Positions 43,217 through 51,230 of a stretch of DNA of 64,000 bases are shown here, one piece after another. Below the pieces are notes generated by a model that did not search any database, was not told the origin of the DNA, and saw only the letters and a program-made list of their open reading frames with translations. The translations under genes and the position numbers were made by a program. Numbering within the stretch: the stretch's first letter is position 1; every line of letters starts with the position of its first letter. The DNA is from Pelagicoccus sp. SDUM812002 (GTDB lineage Bacteria > Verrucomicrobiota > Verrucomicrobiia > Opitutales > Opitutaceae): positions 186,001 to 250,000 of the forward strand of contig NZ_JARXHX010000006.1 of NCBI RefSeq assembly GCF_031127835.1, in the 5' to 3' direction.

Positions 43217-43699
43217 CAATCAAGCAAGCCTCCCCCTCGGGTTGGCCCAAAACATATGACTAGCAACATCACGGACGATACAGCCAGTCGCGTCGAAATC
43301 CGCAGCCCCCAAGGCAACAAGGACGTTCGAGGCGAAAGCGAAACGCACAGCATGCGCTTCGACCACCCCTGTGCCACCCTCCCTTTCGCTAGCTTCTTGA
43401 GGCACGCAGAGAACCCCAGGCCACGTCTGGAATCCCCCCGGAGAAGGAAGCAACGCCGTCCCCAAGCAAGCCCGAGCGCCTACCTCCCAAACGACCCAAG
43501 GCTCCCGTTCGAGACGCCAGGATCGACACAATTTCGCCAACACCAACCAACCCAAACGCAGCGCGAGCTAAACTCGACGCTCCCCACCATGAAACATGAC
43601 CAAAAGCTTTCCAGAACGGCTTTCTACCTAGAGTAGCTGTTCGATCAATTTCCGCCACATAGGCAGAAAAGCGAACGCCTGACGCTATCTATCGGGCAC

Positions 43700-43733
43700 G
43701 CGGCAGCAAGGATGCTACCGCACAAATCAAGGA
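43700..43733 (+). promoter_or_regulatory. Flagellin 2 leader with CsrA-type stem-loop and overlapping ribosome site
   Basis: GCGG-C-AGC (43700-43707) pairs with GCT-A-CCGC (43714-43721), one internal mismatch, presenting AAGGAT in the loop exactly as in flagellin 1 although the stem bases differ (compensated). A second AAGGA (43729-43733) is the Shine-Dalgarno, 10 bases before the ATG. Keeping the loop while the stem sequence changes argues for a selected RNA structure. Confidence 0.6.
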
Positions 43734-43743
43734 TGATATAAAC

Positions 43744-44571
43744 ATGTCAGTTGTAATCAATACAAACACGTCGGCGATCGCCGCGAAGAACAACCTCAAC
43801 AAGAGCAACGCTATGCTGCAAAACAGCTTGGCTCGTCTCTCTAGCGGTTCGAAAATCGTAAACCCATCAGATGATGCTGGTGGACTTGCGGTTTCCATGA
43901 AGATGTCGGCTGCTATCAAGCGGACCGAAGCAACCAGCAACAACATTGCGAACGCTCAGTCCTTCCTGCAGACTCAGGATGGCGCGCTTGCCACTGCCGG
44001 TAAGATCCTGGATCGTATGTCTGAACTCAAGACCTTGAGCGAAGACGTAACTAAGAACACTACCGACAAAGCTAACTACAACACAGAGTTCGAAGCCCTC
44101 AAGGCCCAGCTCGGTGCCGTAGCCGCAGAATCCTTCAACGGTGTGTCTCTGATGAACAGCAGCGGCATGACCGTTAAGACTTCTGAAGATGGATCGCAAA
44201 CGGTTGATATCGCTCAGACTACATTCAGTGATGATACCAACGGTATCCACACAGACCTAGTCGCAACTAGCGACGGCTCGACTTCACTCGGTGCCGCTGG
44301 AATCGACCTCGACAAGATCAAGACTTCGATCGAAAACGTTGCTACCCTCCGTGCAACCAACGGAGCGCAATCAAGCAGATTGAGCTTCGCTACAGATATG
44401 CTCGCGACTAACAAGCAGAACCTCGAAGCTGCAAATAGCCGTATCATCGACGTAGACGTTGCAACAGAATCGACTCAGCTCGCTCGTGCGAATATCCTGG
44501 TACAGGCTGGTTCGTCCATGCTCTCACAGGCAAACGCCTCGAGCCAGGTCGCTCTTCGTCTCATCGGTTAA
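43744..44571 (+). CDS. fliC: Flagellin 2
   Basis: 275 residues, a paralogue of flagellin 1 with the same layout: N-terminal domain from MSVVINTNTSAIAAKNN through LARLSSGSKIVNPSDDAGG and AQSFLQTQDGALATAG, C-terminal domain with SRIIDVDVATESTQLARAN and the end QVALRLIG. The short centre differs (MTVKTSEDGSQTVDIAQTT and similar), and is Ser/Thr/Asp-rich, so it offers sites for glycosylation. Terminal domains are strongly conserved between the two, which suggests both are used in one filament. A strong terminator follows at 44597-44629. Confidence 0.95.
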   Translation: MSVVINTNTSAIAAKNNLNKSNAMLQNSLARLSSGSKIVNPSDDAGGLAVSMKMSAAIKRTEATSNNIANAQSFLQTQDGALATAGKILDRMSELKTLSEDVTKNTTDKANYNTEFEALKAQLGAVAAESFNGVSLMNSSGMTVKTSEDGSQTVDIAQTTFSDDTNGIHTDLVATSDGSTSLGAAGIDLDKIKTSIENVATLRATNGAQSSRLSFATDMLATNKQNLEAANSRIIDVDVATESTQLARANILVQAGSSMLSQANASSQVALRLIG

Positions 44572-44596
44572 GTTCGATAAGCGATTTAGATATCTC

Positions 44597-44629
44597 AAAG
44601 TGGCCCTCGCAAGAGGGTCACTTTTTTTG
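44597..44629 (+). terminator. Rho-independent terminator after flagellin 2
   Basis: GTGGCCCTC (44600-44608) and GAGGGTCAC (44613-44621) pair fully (one G-U) around a GCAA tetraloop, followed by TTTTTTT. It lies 28 bases after the flagellin 2 stop. Confidence 0.9.
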
Positions 44630-44690
44630 TTCCGAGAGGTACCCCAATTGAGGTTGCTCCATCAAACCAGCGATACCAAAGTCACGAACG

Positions 44691-45656
44691 ATGCCCGACT
44701 CGCAAACAGCTCCTAGAAACATACTCCTGCTATCCGGAGGAAGCAAAGTCGCAATCGCAAACATCGCCAAGCAGGCCGCCAAACGCAGAGGCTTAGAACT
44801 CCATATTTCGGATACGAGCTCTCAAGTGCCAACCTTCGCCATCGCCGACCATTTCACTCAACTTCCCGAACACAAATCGCCCTACTGGGCGGACGAGCTC
44901 AAAAAGCTCTGCTTCGAAGCTAAGATACGGCTCATTATACCAACACGCCATTCAGAATTGCTCGAACTATCCAAGCTCGTCCCTTCCCTTTCTCAAAATG
45001 GTACAGTCGTATCCCTGTCAGAACCTAAAACGCTAACCTCTTGCATCCACAAGCTGGATACATACCATTTCCTAAGGTCAATCGGAATTCCCACTCCAAC
45101 AAGTTGCCTGAGGAGCGAATTTGATAACCAAATCGAATTTCCCCTCATCGCGAAACCCGAACGCGGATCATCGTCGAACGGGGCGACTATAATTTCAAGC
45201 CAACGAGAATTAAAAGAGCTGCCAGCTGATTGGCTGCTTCAAGAGAAAGCCGAAGGAACCGAATATACCGTTAACGTCTACCTATCGAAAACAGGCCGTG
45301 CCCTTTGCGCCATTCCCCACGAGCGAATCATCGTTGAGGCGGGCGAGGTCGTACAGGCCAAAACCCGCCGTCACCAAAAGCTGATTGAAGCCTGTGTGCA
45401 AATCGCCGAGCAACTTCCCGGCGCTAGCGGTATCATAAACATACAGGCCTTCGTCGACGAGACTGCCAACCAAATTTCAGTTATCGAAATTAACCCCCGC
45501 ATCGGCGGAGGTTACCCGCTCTGCGACGCCGCCAAAGGCCACTACATCGAGTGGCTTTGCCAGGAACACATCGACAACAAGGAAGTCGCACCGTTTGTCC
45601 AATGGACCGAAAACTTGCTCATGATGAGGTACAGAGAGGCGATGTTCAGTCTTTGA
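44691..45656 (+). CDS. ATP-grasp carboxylate-amine ligase-like protein
   Basis: 321 residues. An N-terminal Rossmann-like preATP-grasp part (ILLLSGGSKVAIANIAKQA, 10-30; RLIIPTRHSELLEL near 85) is followed by the ATP-grasp domain: LIAKPERGSSSNGATII near 152, DWLLQEKAEGTEYTVNVYL near 182 and the metal site VIEINPRIGGGYPLCDAA near 262. It resembles CarB/PylC-type ligases that join a carboxylate to an amine through an acyl phosphate. The substrate is unknown. It follows the flagellin terminator by about 60 bases, so it is likely a separate unit. Confidence 0.8.
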   Translation: MPDSQTAPRNILLLSGGSKVAIANIAKQAAKRRGLELHISDTSSQVPTFAIADHFTQLPEHKSPYWADELKKLCFEAKIRLIIPTRHSELLELSKLVPSLSQNGTVVSLSEPKTLTSCIHKLDTYHFLRSIGIPTPTSCLRSEFDNQIEFPLIAKPERGSSSNGATIISSQRELKELPADWLLQEKAEGTEYTVNVYLSKTGRALCAIPHERIIVEAGEVVQAKTRRHQKLIEACVQIAEQLPGASGIINIQAFVDETANQISVIEINPRIGGGYPLCDAAKGHYIEWLCQEHIDNKEVAPFVQWTENLLMMRYREAMFSL

Positions 45657-45748
45657 GACCGTAAAATGGCACACTTTCACCAATTATTTGTCACTTTCCC
45701 GTTTGAGATAGCTACTTTATAAAACTATCATTTCCCGAAACTCACAAC

Positions 45749-47581
45749 ATGCCCAAGGAACCTCAACCTGAAACAGAATCGCCCAAACCTCACTTCATTC
45801 CCAGAAGCGTCGAGTTGGAACAGTTCGCCAAGGTCCTGCCCTTGCAAGGGGTGGAGGCTGGCGACAAGCGAGTGTTCAACGTCTGGGGTGAGACCGGTGC
45901 CGGCAAGTCGTCTTTCCTCTCTGAATTTCGCGAAAGCGAGAGAATGAAAAAGGAAAAGGTTTTATGGATACAGCCGACACGTAACGAGCCGCTGGACGAT
46001 ATCCCAGATTTTATTAGAGCGTGCGCAAAAACGCTCCGCTACCCAGCTAATCCTGCCAAGGAAACTAAGATTTCCGAACAATTGGAAAGCGTGCAGAGAG
46101 GAAAGGTAAACCCTATCGTATCCGACGATTCGATACTGATTACCCGCAGCAGCATAGCCAAGCAAAAGAAAGCTTACATCAACCAAGCGGCGGCATCGTC
46201 AGTGGGACGCACGGAAAAGGTCAGAGACGATTTCGAGATCAACGTGGGTCTCGGCGAGAGCAAGGCGAGCAATCACGCCGAAGCTTTTCTCGACGCCCTC
46301 CCCTTAAAGGCGCTTGGTACCGATCTCACGATTATATACATCGAGCACTACCATCGCCTCTCCGTAACCATCATGGATTGGCTACGGGACTATGTGTTTC
46401 CAACAGCCACGGCTGGAGCCTACCGTCGAAGTCTCATCCTAATCCTCGAATCCACCGATCCCCTAAATTTCGCGTATCCACTCGAAAGCTGGGGAAACTG
46501 GTCAAACCTCACTGAAAATTTTCGGCTCGGTCCCCTTAGTACGCAAGATGCGTTAAGAACAGCCCAAGCTTTTGGTGCAGACCCCAAACGCGCGAGCTAC
46601 CTGCAGCATCGAAGCCTCGGCTACCCGGGAGAATTACATGATGCCGCGAAGCAGGCTGCCGCTTTAAAGCTAGGCCCGGCTCAGCAGTTTCTAGACGTAC
46701 TCGGAAAAGTGGATCAACTCAAGATCGCTGCCATTAGTCTCCCGCAAATCGTTCAGATCGATGAGATTGCCATCATCTTCGGAGCCGCCGCGGAGGCCGT
46801 TTTCGACTGGGCAAAAGGACTGCAGACCCCGCTCATCGCGCTCAGCTCAAACGGGAAAGCCTTGAACGTTAACGAGGCGCTCCGCTGCGAGGCCATTTCC
46901 CGTTTCGCTGAGATACCGAAATTCCAAGCCTACGCCAAAGCTTGGCACCCGATGGGACGCATTATCCGAAACGTTCCTTCGCGAACCGATCGCTCCAAGC
47001 TCCTGTTGCTCTGCGGCCTCGAGTGGATAGACGAGCCTCTCTGCTCCGCCCTGTTCAAGGATCAAGCGGACAAGATTCTCCCCTTCGTCACTGACTCGAA
47101 AACGATTTTCAACCATCAAGGAAATCAGTATTGCATCACGAAGCGTTTCCTCCCCGACCTGCGAAAAGCAGCCCTCGATCTCAAACACCCGGGTGTAGGA
47201 GTTGTATTCAAAAAAGCGAGTACACTTTGGTTGGAAAAACTCGCCTCCATTGAAGAGCAACGTACGCACGTCGAGGCCCAAATCGAGCAGTGCGAACATG
47301 AGCTCCACGAACTATCGCGAAAACAAGCCGAGACCATCGCCCAAATTCGTATCCACGATCGTGCGACTGGAGACGAGGAAAAGAGCAGCAATATCTTCTC
47401 TAAGATTTTCCACCTCGGCGAACAGGTTGACTCCAATTCTCCGCACGCCCTACGCAAACTAAACAAGACGCTTTCCGGGCATATGCTTGAGAAGGAACGC
47501 GAGATCGACGATCTCAAAGCTGCCCTTCAAAACGTGCAAGATGCACTGAAACATCCTTACGTGCCCGTCTCCTTGAACTAA
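45749..47581 (+). CDS. Orphan P-loop ATPase (STAND/AAA-like) with C-terminal coiled coil
   Basis: 610 residues. Walker A GETGAGKSS at 47-55 follows a short N-terminal region with the FIPRSVELEQFAKVL lead-in typical of STAND/AAA NTPases. A Walker-B-like strand LTIIYIEH is at 193-200 and has Glu but no preceding Asp. A sensor-like LILILESTDPLNF follows, and a winged-helix/helical region covers about 260-490. From about 495 the protein is coiled coil (EEQRTHVEAQIEQCEHEL, LEKEREIDDLKAALQNVQ). No effector domain is fused. STAND proteins act as switches in signalling or defence; nothing here proves either. Confidence 0.65.
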   Translation: MPKEPQPETESPKPHFIPRSVELEQFAKVLPLQGVEAGDKRVFNVWGETGAGKSSFLSEFRESERMKKEKVLWIQPTRNEPLDDIPDFIRACAKTLRYPANPAKETKISEQLESVQRGKVNPIVSDDSILITRSSIAKQKKAYINQAAASSVGRTEKVRDDFEINVGLGESKASNHAEAFLDALPLKALGTDLTIIYIEHYHRLSVTIMDWLRDYVFPTATAGAYRRSLILILESTDPLNFAYPLESWGNWSNLTENFRLGPLSTQDALRTAQAFGADPKRASYLQHRSLGYPGELHDAAKQAAALKLGPAQQFLDVLGKVDQLKIAAISLPQIVQIDEIAIIFGAAAEAVFDWAKGLQTPLIALSSNGKALNVNEALRCEAISRFAEIPKFQAYAKAWHPMGRIIRNVPSRTDRSKLLLLCGLEWIDEPLCSALFKDQADKILPFVTDSKTIFNHQGNQYCITKRFLPDLRKAALDLKHPGVGVVFKKASTLWLEKLASIEEQRTHVEAQIEQCEHELHELSRKQAETIAQIRIHDRATGDEEKSSNIFSKIFHLGEQVDSNSPHALRKLNKTLSGHMLEKEREIDDLKAALQNVQDALKHPYVPVSLN

Positions 47582-47626
47582 GACAGCGCTTGCAAACAGC
47601 AAAGCCCGCAAACAAGCTTTGCCCGC

Positions 47627-49192
47627 ATGGTAACTGTTCGCGAAGCAAGAGTCGAAGACCTTGAAACCTTAGTTGAGCTTAACAAAACGTGTTTTCCGCA
47701 GATGGCGGAGGAGAACGTTGTTTGGACCGTTTCACAGCTCGCTAATCACGTCCGACTCTTCCCTCAGGGTCAGCTCGTCGCCGTTGAGGAAGACCGAATC
47801 CTCGGAGCCGTATCCAGCTTGATAGTCGACCTTGGCGTTGATTCTTATCGCCAACACACCTACGCAGGGATCACCGACGGCGGCTACTTCCATAATCACA
47901 ACCCCGAGGGCGATAGCCTCTATGGAGCCGACGTCTATGTGCATCCAGAAGCACGAGGCAAGGGAGTCGGACACCTGCTCTATCAAGCGCGCCGAGACCT
48001 TTGCAAACGCTTGAACCTGCGCCGAATAATCGCAGGAGGCCGTATTCATGGCTACCACGAACACGCCGACTCGATGAGTCCTGAAAACTACGTAGTAGAA
48101 GTAGAGAACGGGAAGGCAAGCGATCTTGTGCTTAATTTTCAACTACGAGAAGGCTTCATCGTCAGAGGTGTCATCAAGAACTACATACAAGATCCGCTCA
48201 GCAAAAACTTTGCGACCTTCCTCGAGTGGATCAACCCTGACTACCAACCCGTCGAAAAGGACGGCCGCAAAGTGCGTGTCTCCTGCGTGCAATACCAAGT
48301 TCGCGGCATCAACAGCTTCGAGGACTTCGCCGACCAAGTGGAATACTTCGTCGAAACCGCTGCCGACTACCGCTCAGACTTCGTTGTCTTTCCGGAGTTC
48401 TTCTCCGTACAGCTTCTTTCCCAGAAAGCCCTCAAGAAACTCCCTTCCGTCGAAGGTATCCGCAGGCTCTCCGAGTTGACCCAACCCTTCATGGAACTGA
48501 TGGGCCGGCTCGCCCAAGAATATGGCATCTACATCGTCGCCGGCAGCCATCCTATGGACATAGACGGGTCCCTGCAAAATGTTTGCCCGATTTTCGCCCC
48601 CGATGGCAGCTACACTCTCCAGCCTAAGCTCCATATCACTCCGGCCGAAAAGAAGTACTGGGGCATCAGTGGCGGAAACGACCTCCGCGTCATCAGCACG
48701 CCCAAGGCTCGTATCGGCATCCTCATTTGCTACGACTCCGAGTTCCCCGAAGCAGCCCGCTACCTTGCCGACCAAGGCGCCGAAATCATTTTCGTGCCCT
48801 ACTGCACCGACAATCGCCACGGCTTCCTCCGCGTCCGCTACTGCAGCCAAGCGCGAGCCATCGAAAATCAAGTTTACGTCGTCACCGCAGGTATCATTGG
48901 CAACCTCCCCAGCGTACCCGCTATGGACATCCACTACGGCAAGGCCGCCGTCTTCAGCCCGAGTGATCACGAGTTCGCCCGCGATGGTATCCAAGCCGAA
49001 GCCGACTCCAACGTGGAGATGATGCTCGTCTCCGATCTCGACATCAATGACCTCTACCGCAGCCGCGCCTCGGGCAGCGTCACTCCCATGCTCGATCGCC
49101 GCAAGGATCTCTTCCAGTTCATCAGCAACCTCCCTGGCGACCAGCACAAGTCGAATCCACCCGAAAACGGCCCCATGGGCCTCCCGGTTTAG
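47627..49192 (+). CDS. GNAT acetyltransferase fused to a nitrilase-family amidohydrolase
   Basis: 521 residues. GNAT domain at about 1-185, with the acetyl-CoA loop VHPEARGKGVGHLLYQARRD (105-124). Carbon-nitrogen hydrolase at about 215-500 with the catalytic triad Glu257 (FPEFFS), Lys334 (QPKLHIT) and Cys368 (LICYDSEFPE). The same fusion is known as YhcX-type proteins in many bacteria. The hydrolase probably cleaves an amide or a short peptide linkage; substrate unknown. The two domains may act in sequence on one molecule. It sits between the orphan ATPase and dcd; spacing of about 45 bases on both sides allows co-transcription. Confidence 0.88.
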   Translation: MVTVREARVEDLETLVELNKTCFPQMAEENVVWTVSQLANHVRLFPQGQLVAVEEDRILGAVSSLIVDLGVDSYRQHTYAGITDGGYFHNHNPEGDSLYGADVYVHPEARGKGVGHLLYQARRDLCKRLNLRRIIAGGRIHGYHEHADSMSPENYVVEVENGKASDLVLNFQLREGFIVRGVIKNYIQDPLSKNFATFLEWINPDYQPVEKDGRKVRVSCVQYQVRGINSFEDFADQVEYFVETAADYRSDFVVFPEFFSVQLLSQKALKKLPSVEGIRRLSELTQPFMELMGRLAQEYGIYIVAGSHPMDIDGSLQNVCPIFAPDGSYTLQPKLHITPAEKKYWGISGGNDLRVISTPKARIGILICYDSEFPEAARYLADQGAEIIFVPYCTDNRHGFLRVRYCSQARAIENQVYVVTAGIIGNLPSVPAMDIHYGKAAVFSPSDHEFARDGIQAEADSNVEMMLVSDLDINDLYRSRASGSVTPMLDRRKDLFQFISNLPGDQHKSNPPENGPMGLPV

Positions 49193-49235
49193 AGTTGCCA
49201 CTTCCCGAAAAATTCGGACTGGTATCACCCCCAAT

Positions 49236-49772
49236 ATGATACTCTCTGACAAAGCGATTCTGGAAGGCATGGAAAAGGGTGAAATCGTGGTCGAACCCTT
49301 CGACCGAGCCGCACTCGGCACCAACAGCTACGACGTCCACCTCAGCAAGTACTTGGCCACTTACACCGCCGAGATCCTAGACGCCCGCGAGCACAACAAA
49401 ATCGCCCATTTCGAAATTCCGGAGGAAGGTTTCGTCCTCCGTCCCGGCACTGTTTACCTCGGGTCCACCTTTGAGTATACAGAGACCCATGCCCACGTGC
49501 CCTTCCTCGAAGGCAAAAGCAGCGTCGGCCGCCTCGGCATCGACATCCACGCCACCGCTGGCAAAGGCGACGTCGGCTTCTGTAACCACTGGACGCTCGA
49601 GATCTCCGTGGCTCAGCCTGTAAAAGTCTATGCAGGCATGCCCATTGGACAACTCATCTATTTTCACGTCGAAGGAGACGTTGAGAACTACTACAACAAG
49701 AAAGCCTCCGCTAAGTACAACTCCCGCAGCCCGCTCCCTATGGAGTCGATGATGTGGAAGAACCAGTTCTAG
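49236..49772 (+). CDS. dcd: dCTP deaminase
   Basis: 178 residues from the ATG at 49236; upstream codons in this frame overlap the nitrilase gene and are not protein-like. The dUTPase-like fold is visible in AALGTNSYDVHLSKYLATY, VYLGSTFEYTETHAHVPF, LEGKSSVGRLGIDIHATAG and VGFCNHWTLEISVAQPVKVY, where the Glu of TLE is the catalytic base. It deaminates dCTP to dUTP for thymidylate synthesis. Whether it is mono- or bifunctional (with dUTPase activity) cannot be judged. Confidence 0.9.
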   Translation: MILSDKAILEGMEKGEIVVEPFDRAALGTNSYDVHLSKYLATYTAEILDAREHNKIAHFEIPEEGFVLRPGTVYLGSTFEYTETHAHVPFLEGKSSVGRLGIDIHATAGKGDVGFCNHWTLEISVAQPVKVYAGMPIGQLIYFHVEGDVENYYNKKASAKYNSRSPLPMESMMWKNQF

Positions 49773-49798
49773 CTTTTGGCTCCTCTGGTCGCGATCTC

Positions 49799-50116
49799 TC
49801 ACAAAAAGTCCTTCAAGCTTCGCACTGGATCGCCCTTCGGGCCTTCCCGATAGACCATTTTCGGCACCGGATCCCAACCCTGCCCCCCCCAAGGGTTGCA
49901 GCGTAAGATTCGCCACATCAACAACCGCAAGGCTCTCAGCAAGGGTAGCGTTCTCAGACACTCGATCGCGTAGTGCGAGCAGGTCGGCCTGAAGCGGCAC
50001 GCTGCACCAGCACCCAAGAAGGCATTTTTCACTGGCGACAGCGTCCACTGGTACAATCGTACCAGAAAAACGAATACCTCAGCGACCCCGCGGCCTAACT
50101 GTCGAAAGACACCCAT
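49799..50116 (-). CDS. yidD: YidD membrane protein insertion efficiency factor
   Basis: 105 residues from the ATG at 50116; the frame is open to an ATG at 50158. The family core is plain: FLVRLYQWTLSPV, then CRFRPTCSHYAIECLRTL and RILRCNPWGGQGWDPVP. YidD is a small amphipathic inner-membrane-associated protein that aids YidC-dependent insertion. It is usually near rpmH and rnpA, but here it stands next to a deaminase gene (2-base gap to 50160 if the longer start is used), away from that cluster. Confidence 0.92.
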   Translation of the reverse strand: MGVFRQLGRGVAEVFVFLVRLYQWTLSPVKNAFLGAGAACRFRPTCSHYAIECLRTLPLLRALRLLMWRILRCNPWGGQGWDPVPKMVYREGPKGDPVRSLKDFL

Positions 50117-50159
50117 TCCCGCAAAGCTAAGACATCTCGACCCCAAATGGGAAAACAAT

Positions 50160-50621
50160 TCACTTAGCCGTCGAGTGACCCTGATATCCTGGGTTCAGAG
50201 CCGAGCACTCGGCATCCAAGACACCTACCGACACCTCAACACCTGCCGCCTCTAAGACGCGGGTCGCATTTCCGCGGTGCTCAGGAGTCGGATCCGAAGC
50301 TCCGACCACCACCCGCCTGATCCCGGACTTCAAGATCGCATCCGTGCACGCCCCAGTGCGACCTTTCGTGGAGCACGGCTCCAGCGTCACATAAAGGACC
50401 GCTCCTTTCGCAGGTTTACGACCGAGCGCTTCGAAAGCATGACGCTCCGCATGCGGCCCGCCATCTTTCTCAAAGTGGCCCTTTGCCACGATCTCACCGT
50501 TCTCTACGATCACCGCCCCCACTCGTGGATTCGGGCTCGTTTTCACAGGATCGCCTCGCACTGCCTCGCAAACCGCAGCTCTCATGAAACTCTCGTCGTT
50601 GTGCTTCCGTTCCATAACCAA
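50160..50621 (-). CDS. Stand-alone RibD-type deaminase
   Basis: 153 residues. The zinc-dependent deaminase signature is complete: GGPHAERHAFEALG (HAE) and YVTLEPCSTKGRTGACTDAI (PCxxxxxxxxC), with SPNPRVGAVIVENGEIV as in RibD. RibD deaminates the pyrimidine intermediate of riboflavin synthesis; the reductase domain that normally follows is absent. It could be a separated RibD N-domain with the reductase elsewhere, or a deaminase recruited for another substrate. The end lies 2 bases from the longest yidD frame, so the two may be co-transcribed. Confidence 0.8.
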   Translation of the reverse strand: MVMERKHNDESFMRAAVCEAVRGDPVKTSPNPRVGAVIVENGEIVAKGHFEKDGGPHAERHAFEALGRKPAKGAVLYVTLEPCSTKGRTGACTDAILKSGIRRVVVGASDPTPEHRGNATRVLEAAGVEVSVGVLDAECSALNPGYQGHSTAK

Positions 50622-50677
50622 GACAGCTCAGACTCCCAACGATAAACCGTCGCACAAGTCCCAGCCTTAAGTGCAAC

Positions 50678-51106
50678 TTACTGGTTTTCAGCGTTTTTCA
50701 AGCAAAGCTCAGCATATGCCTTAATTCGCTTGCGAACATTGGTCAGCCCATTGCGTCGATTGGGAGAAAGGTGCTGCGTTATTCCGACCTCTGCCAAGAA
50801 GTCGGGCTCTAGATCTATGACCGCCTCCGGCGTTTCCCCGCTGTAGAGCCCACAAAGCAGGGTCGAGGTGCCTTTGGTGATGGCCGCGTCAGAGTCCGTG
50901 TGAAAATAGCACTTTCCATCCTTGAACTCCGGATAGACCCAAAGTTGCGACAAGCAGCCCTCTATCAAGAAGGCATCGATCTTGTACTCGTCCGCCAGCG
51001 GAGTGTTCGCCTTGGCCCGGTCTACGATGTAGGCAAACCGTTCGAAGTGGTCCTCGAACGGAGCCAGCTCTTCCACTAACGCGTCCCTTTTCGCTTCAAT
51101 ACTCAT
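50678..51106 (-). CDS. sufE: Cysteine desulfuration protein SufE
   Basis: 142 residues, normal SufE length. The catalytic cysteine is Cys51 in FLIEGCLSQLWV, the SufE/CsdE signature. SufE takes persulfide sulfur from SufS and passes it to SufB for Fe-S cluster assembly. The suf operon itself is not in the window. Separate from the deaminase gene by about 56 bases on the same strand. Confidence 0.9.
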   Translation of the reverse strand: MSIEAKRDALVEELAPFEDHFERFAYIVDRAKANTPLADEYKIDAFLIEGCLSQLWVYPEFKDGKCYFHTDSDAAITKGTSTLLCGLYSGETPEAVIDLEPDFLAEVGITQHLSPNRRNGLTNVRKRIKAYAELCLKNAENQ

Positions 51107-51230
51107 TTATACTAGCAACACACCAACTCCGAGCTGCATGTCCAGCGCCGATTCCCAAGAGACATTCGAATAAAAACCTCGAAATCCTCGCCAATCTAAG
51201 TCTCCTCCCCTCTGCACCACTTCCAAGACC

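Larger units (their letters stand above)
42928..43743 (+). other. Gene-free 0.8-kb region between the two flagellin genes
   Basis: No open frame here has family support. It holds a sigma-28-like promoter (43166-43192), a hairpin right at the expected transcript start (43201-43216) and the flagellin 2 leader (43700-43733). If that promoter is real, flagellin 2 has a leader of about 545 bases or a separate RNA is made. Both strands carry short frames (for example 43256-43636 plus and 43220-43555 minus), but with no start signals and implausible composition. Confidence 0.6.

Noticed and set aside
43256-43636. 126-codon plus-strand frame and two minus-strand frames between the flagellin genes
   Set aside because: No ribosome site, odd composition and no family resemblance; the region is better read as leader or RNA.
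48374-49324. 316-codon minus-strand frame
   Set aside because: Antisense to the nitrilase domain and dcd start; no recognisable motifs.
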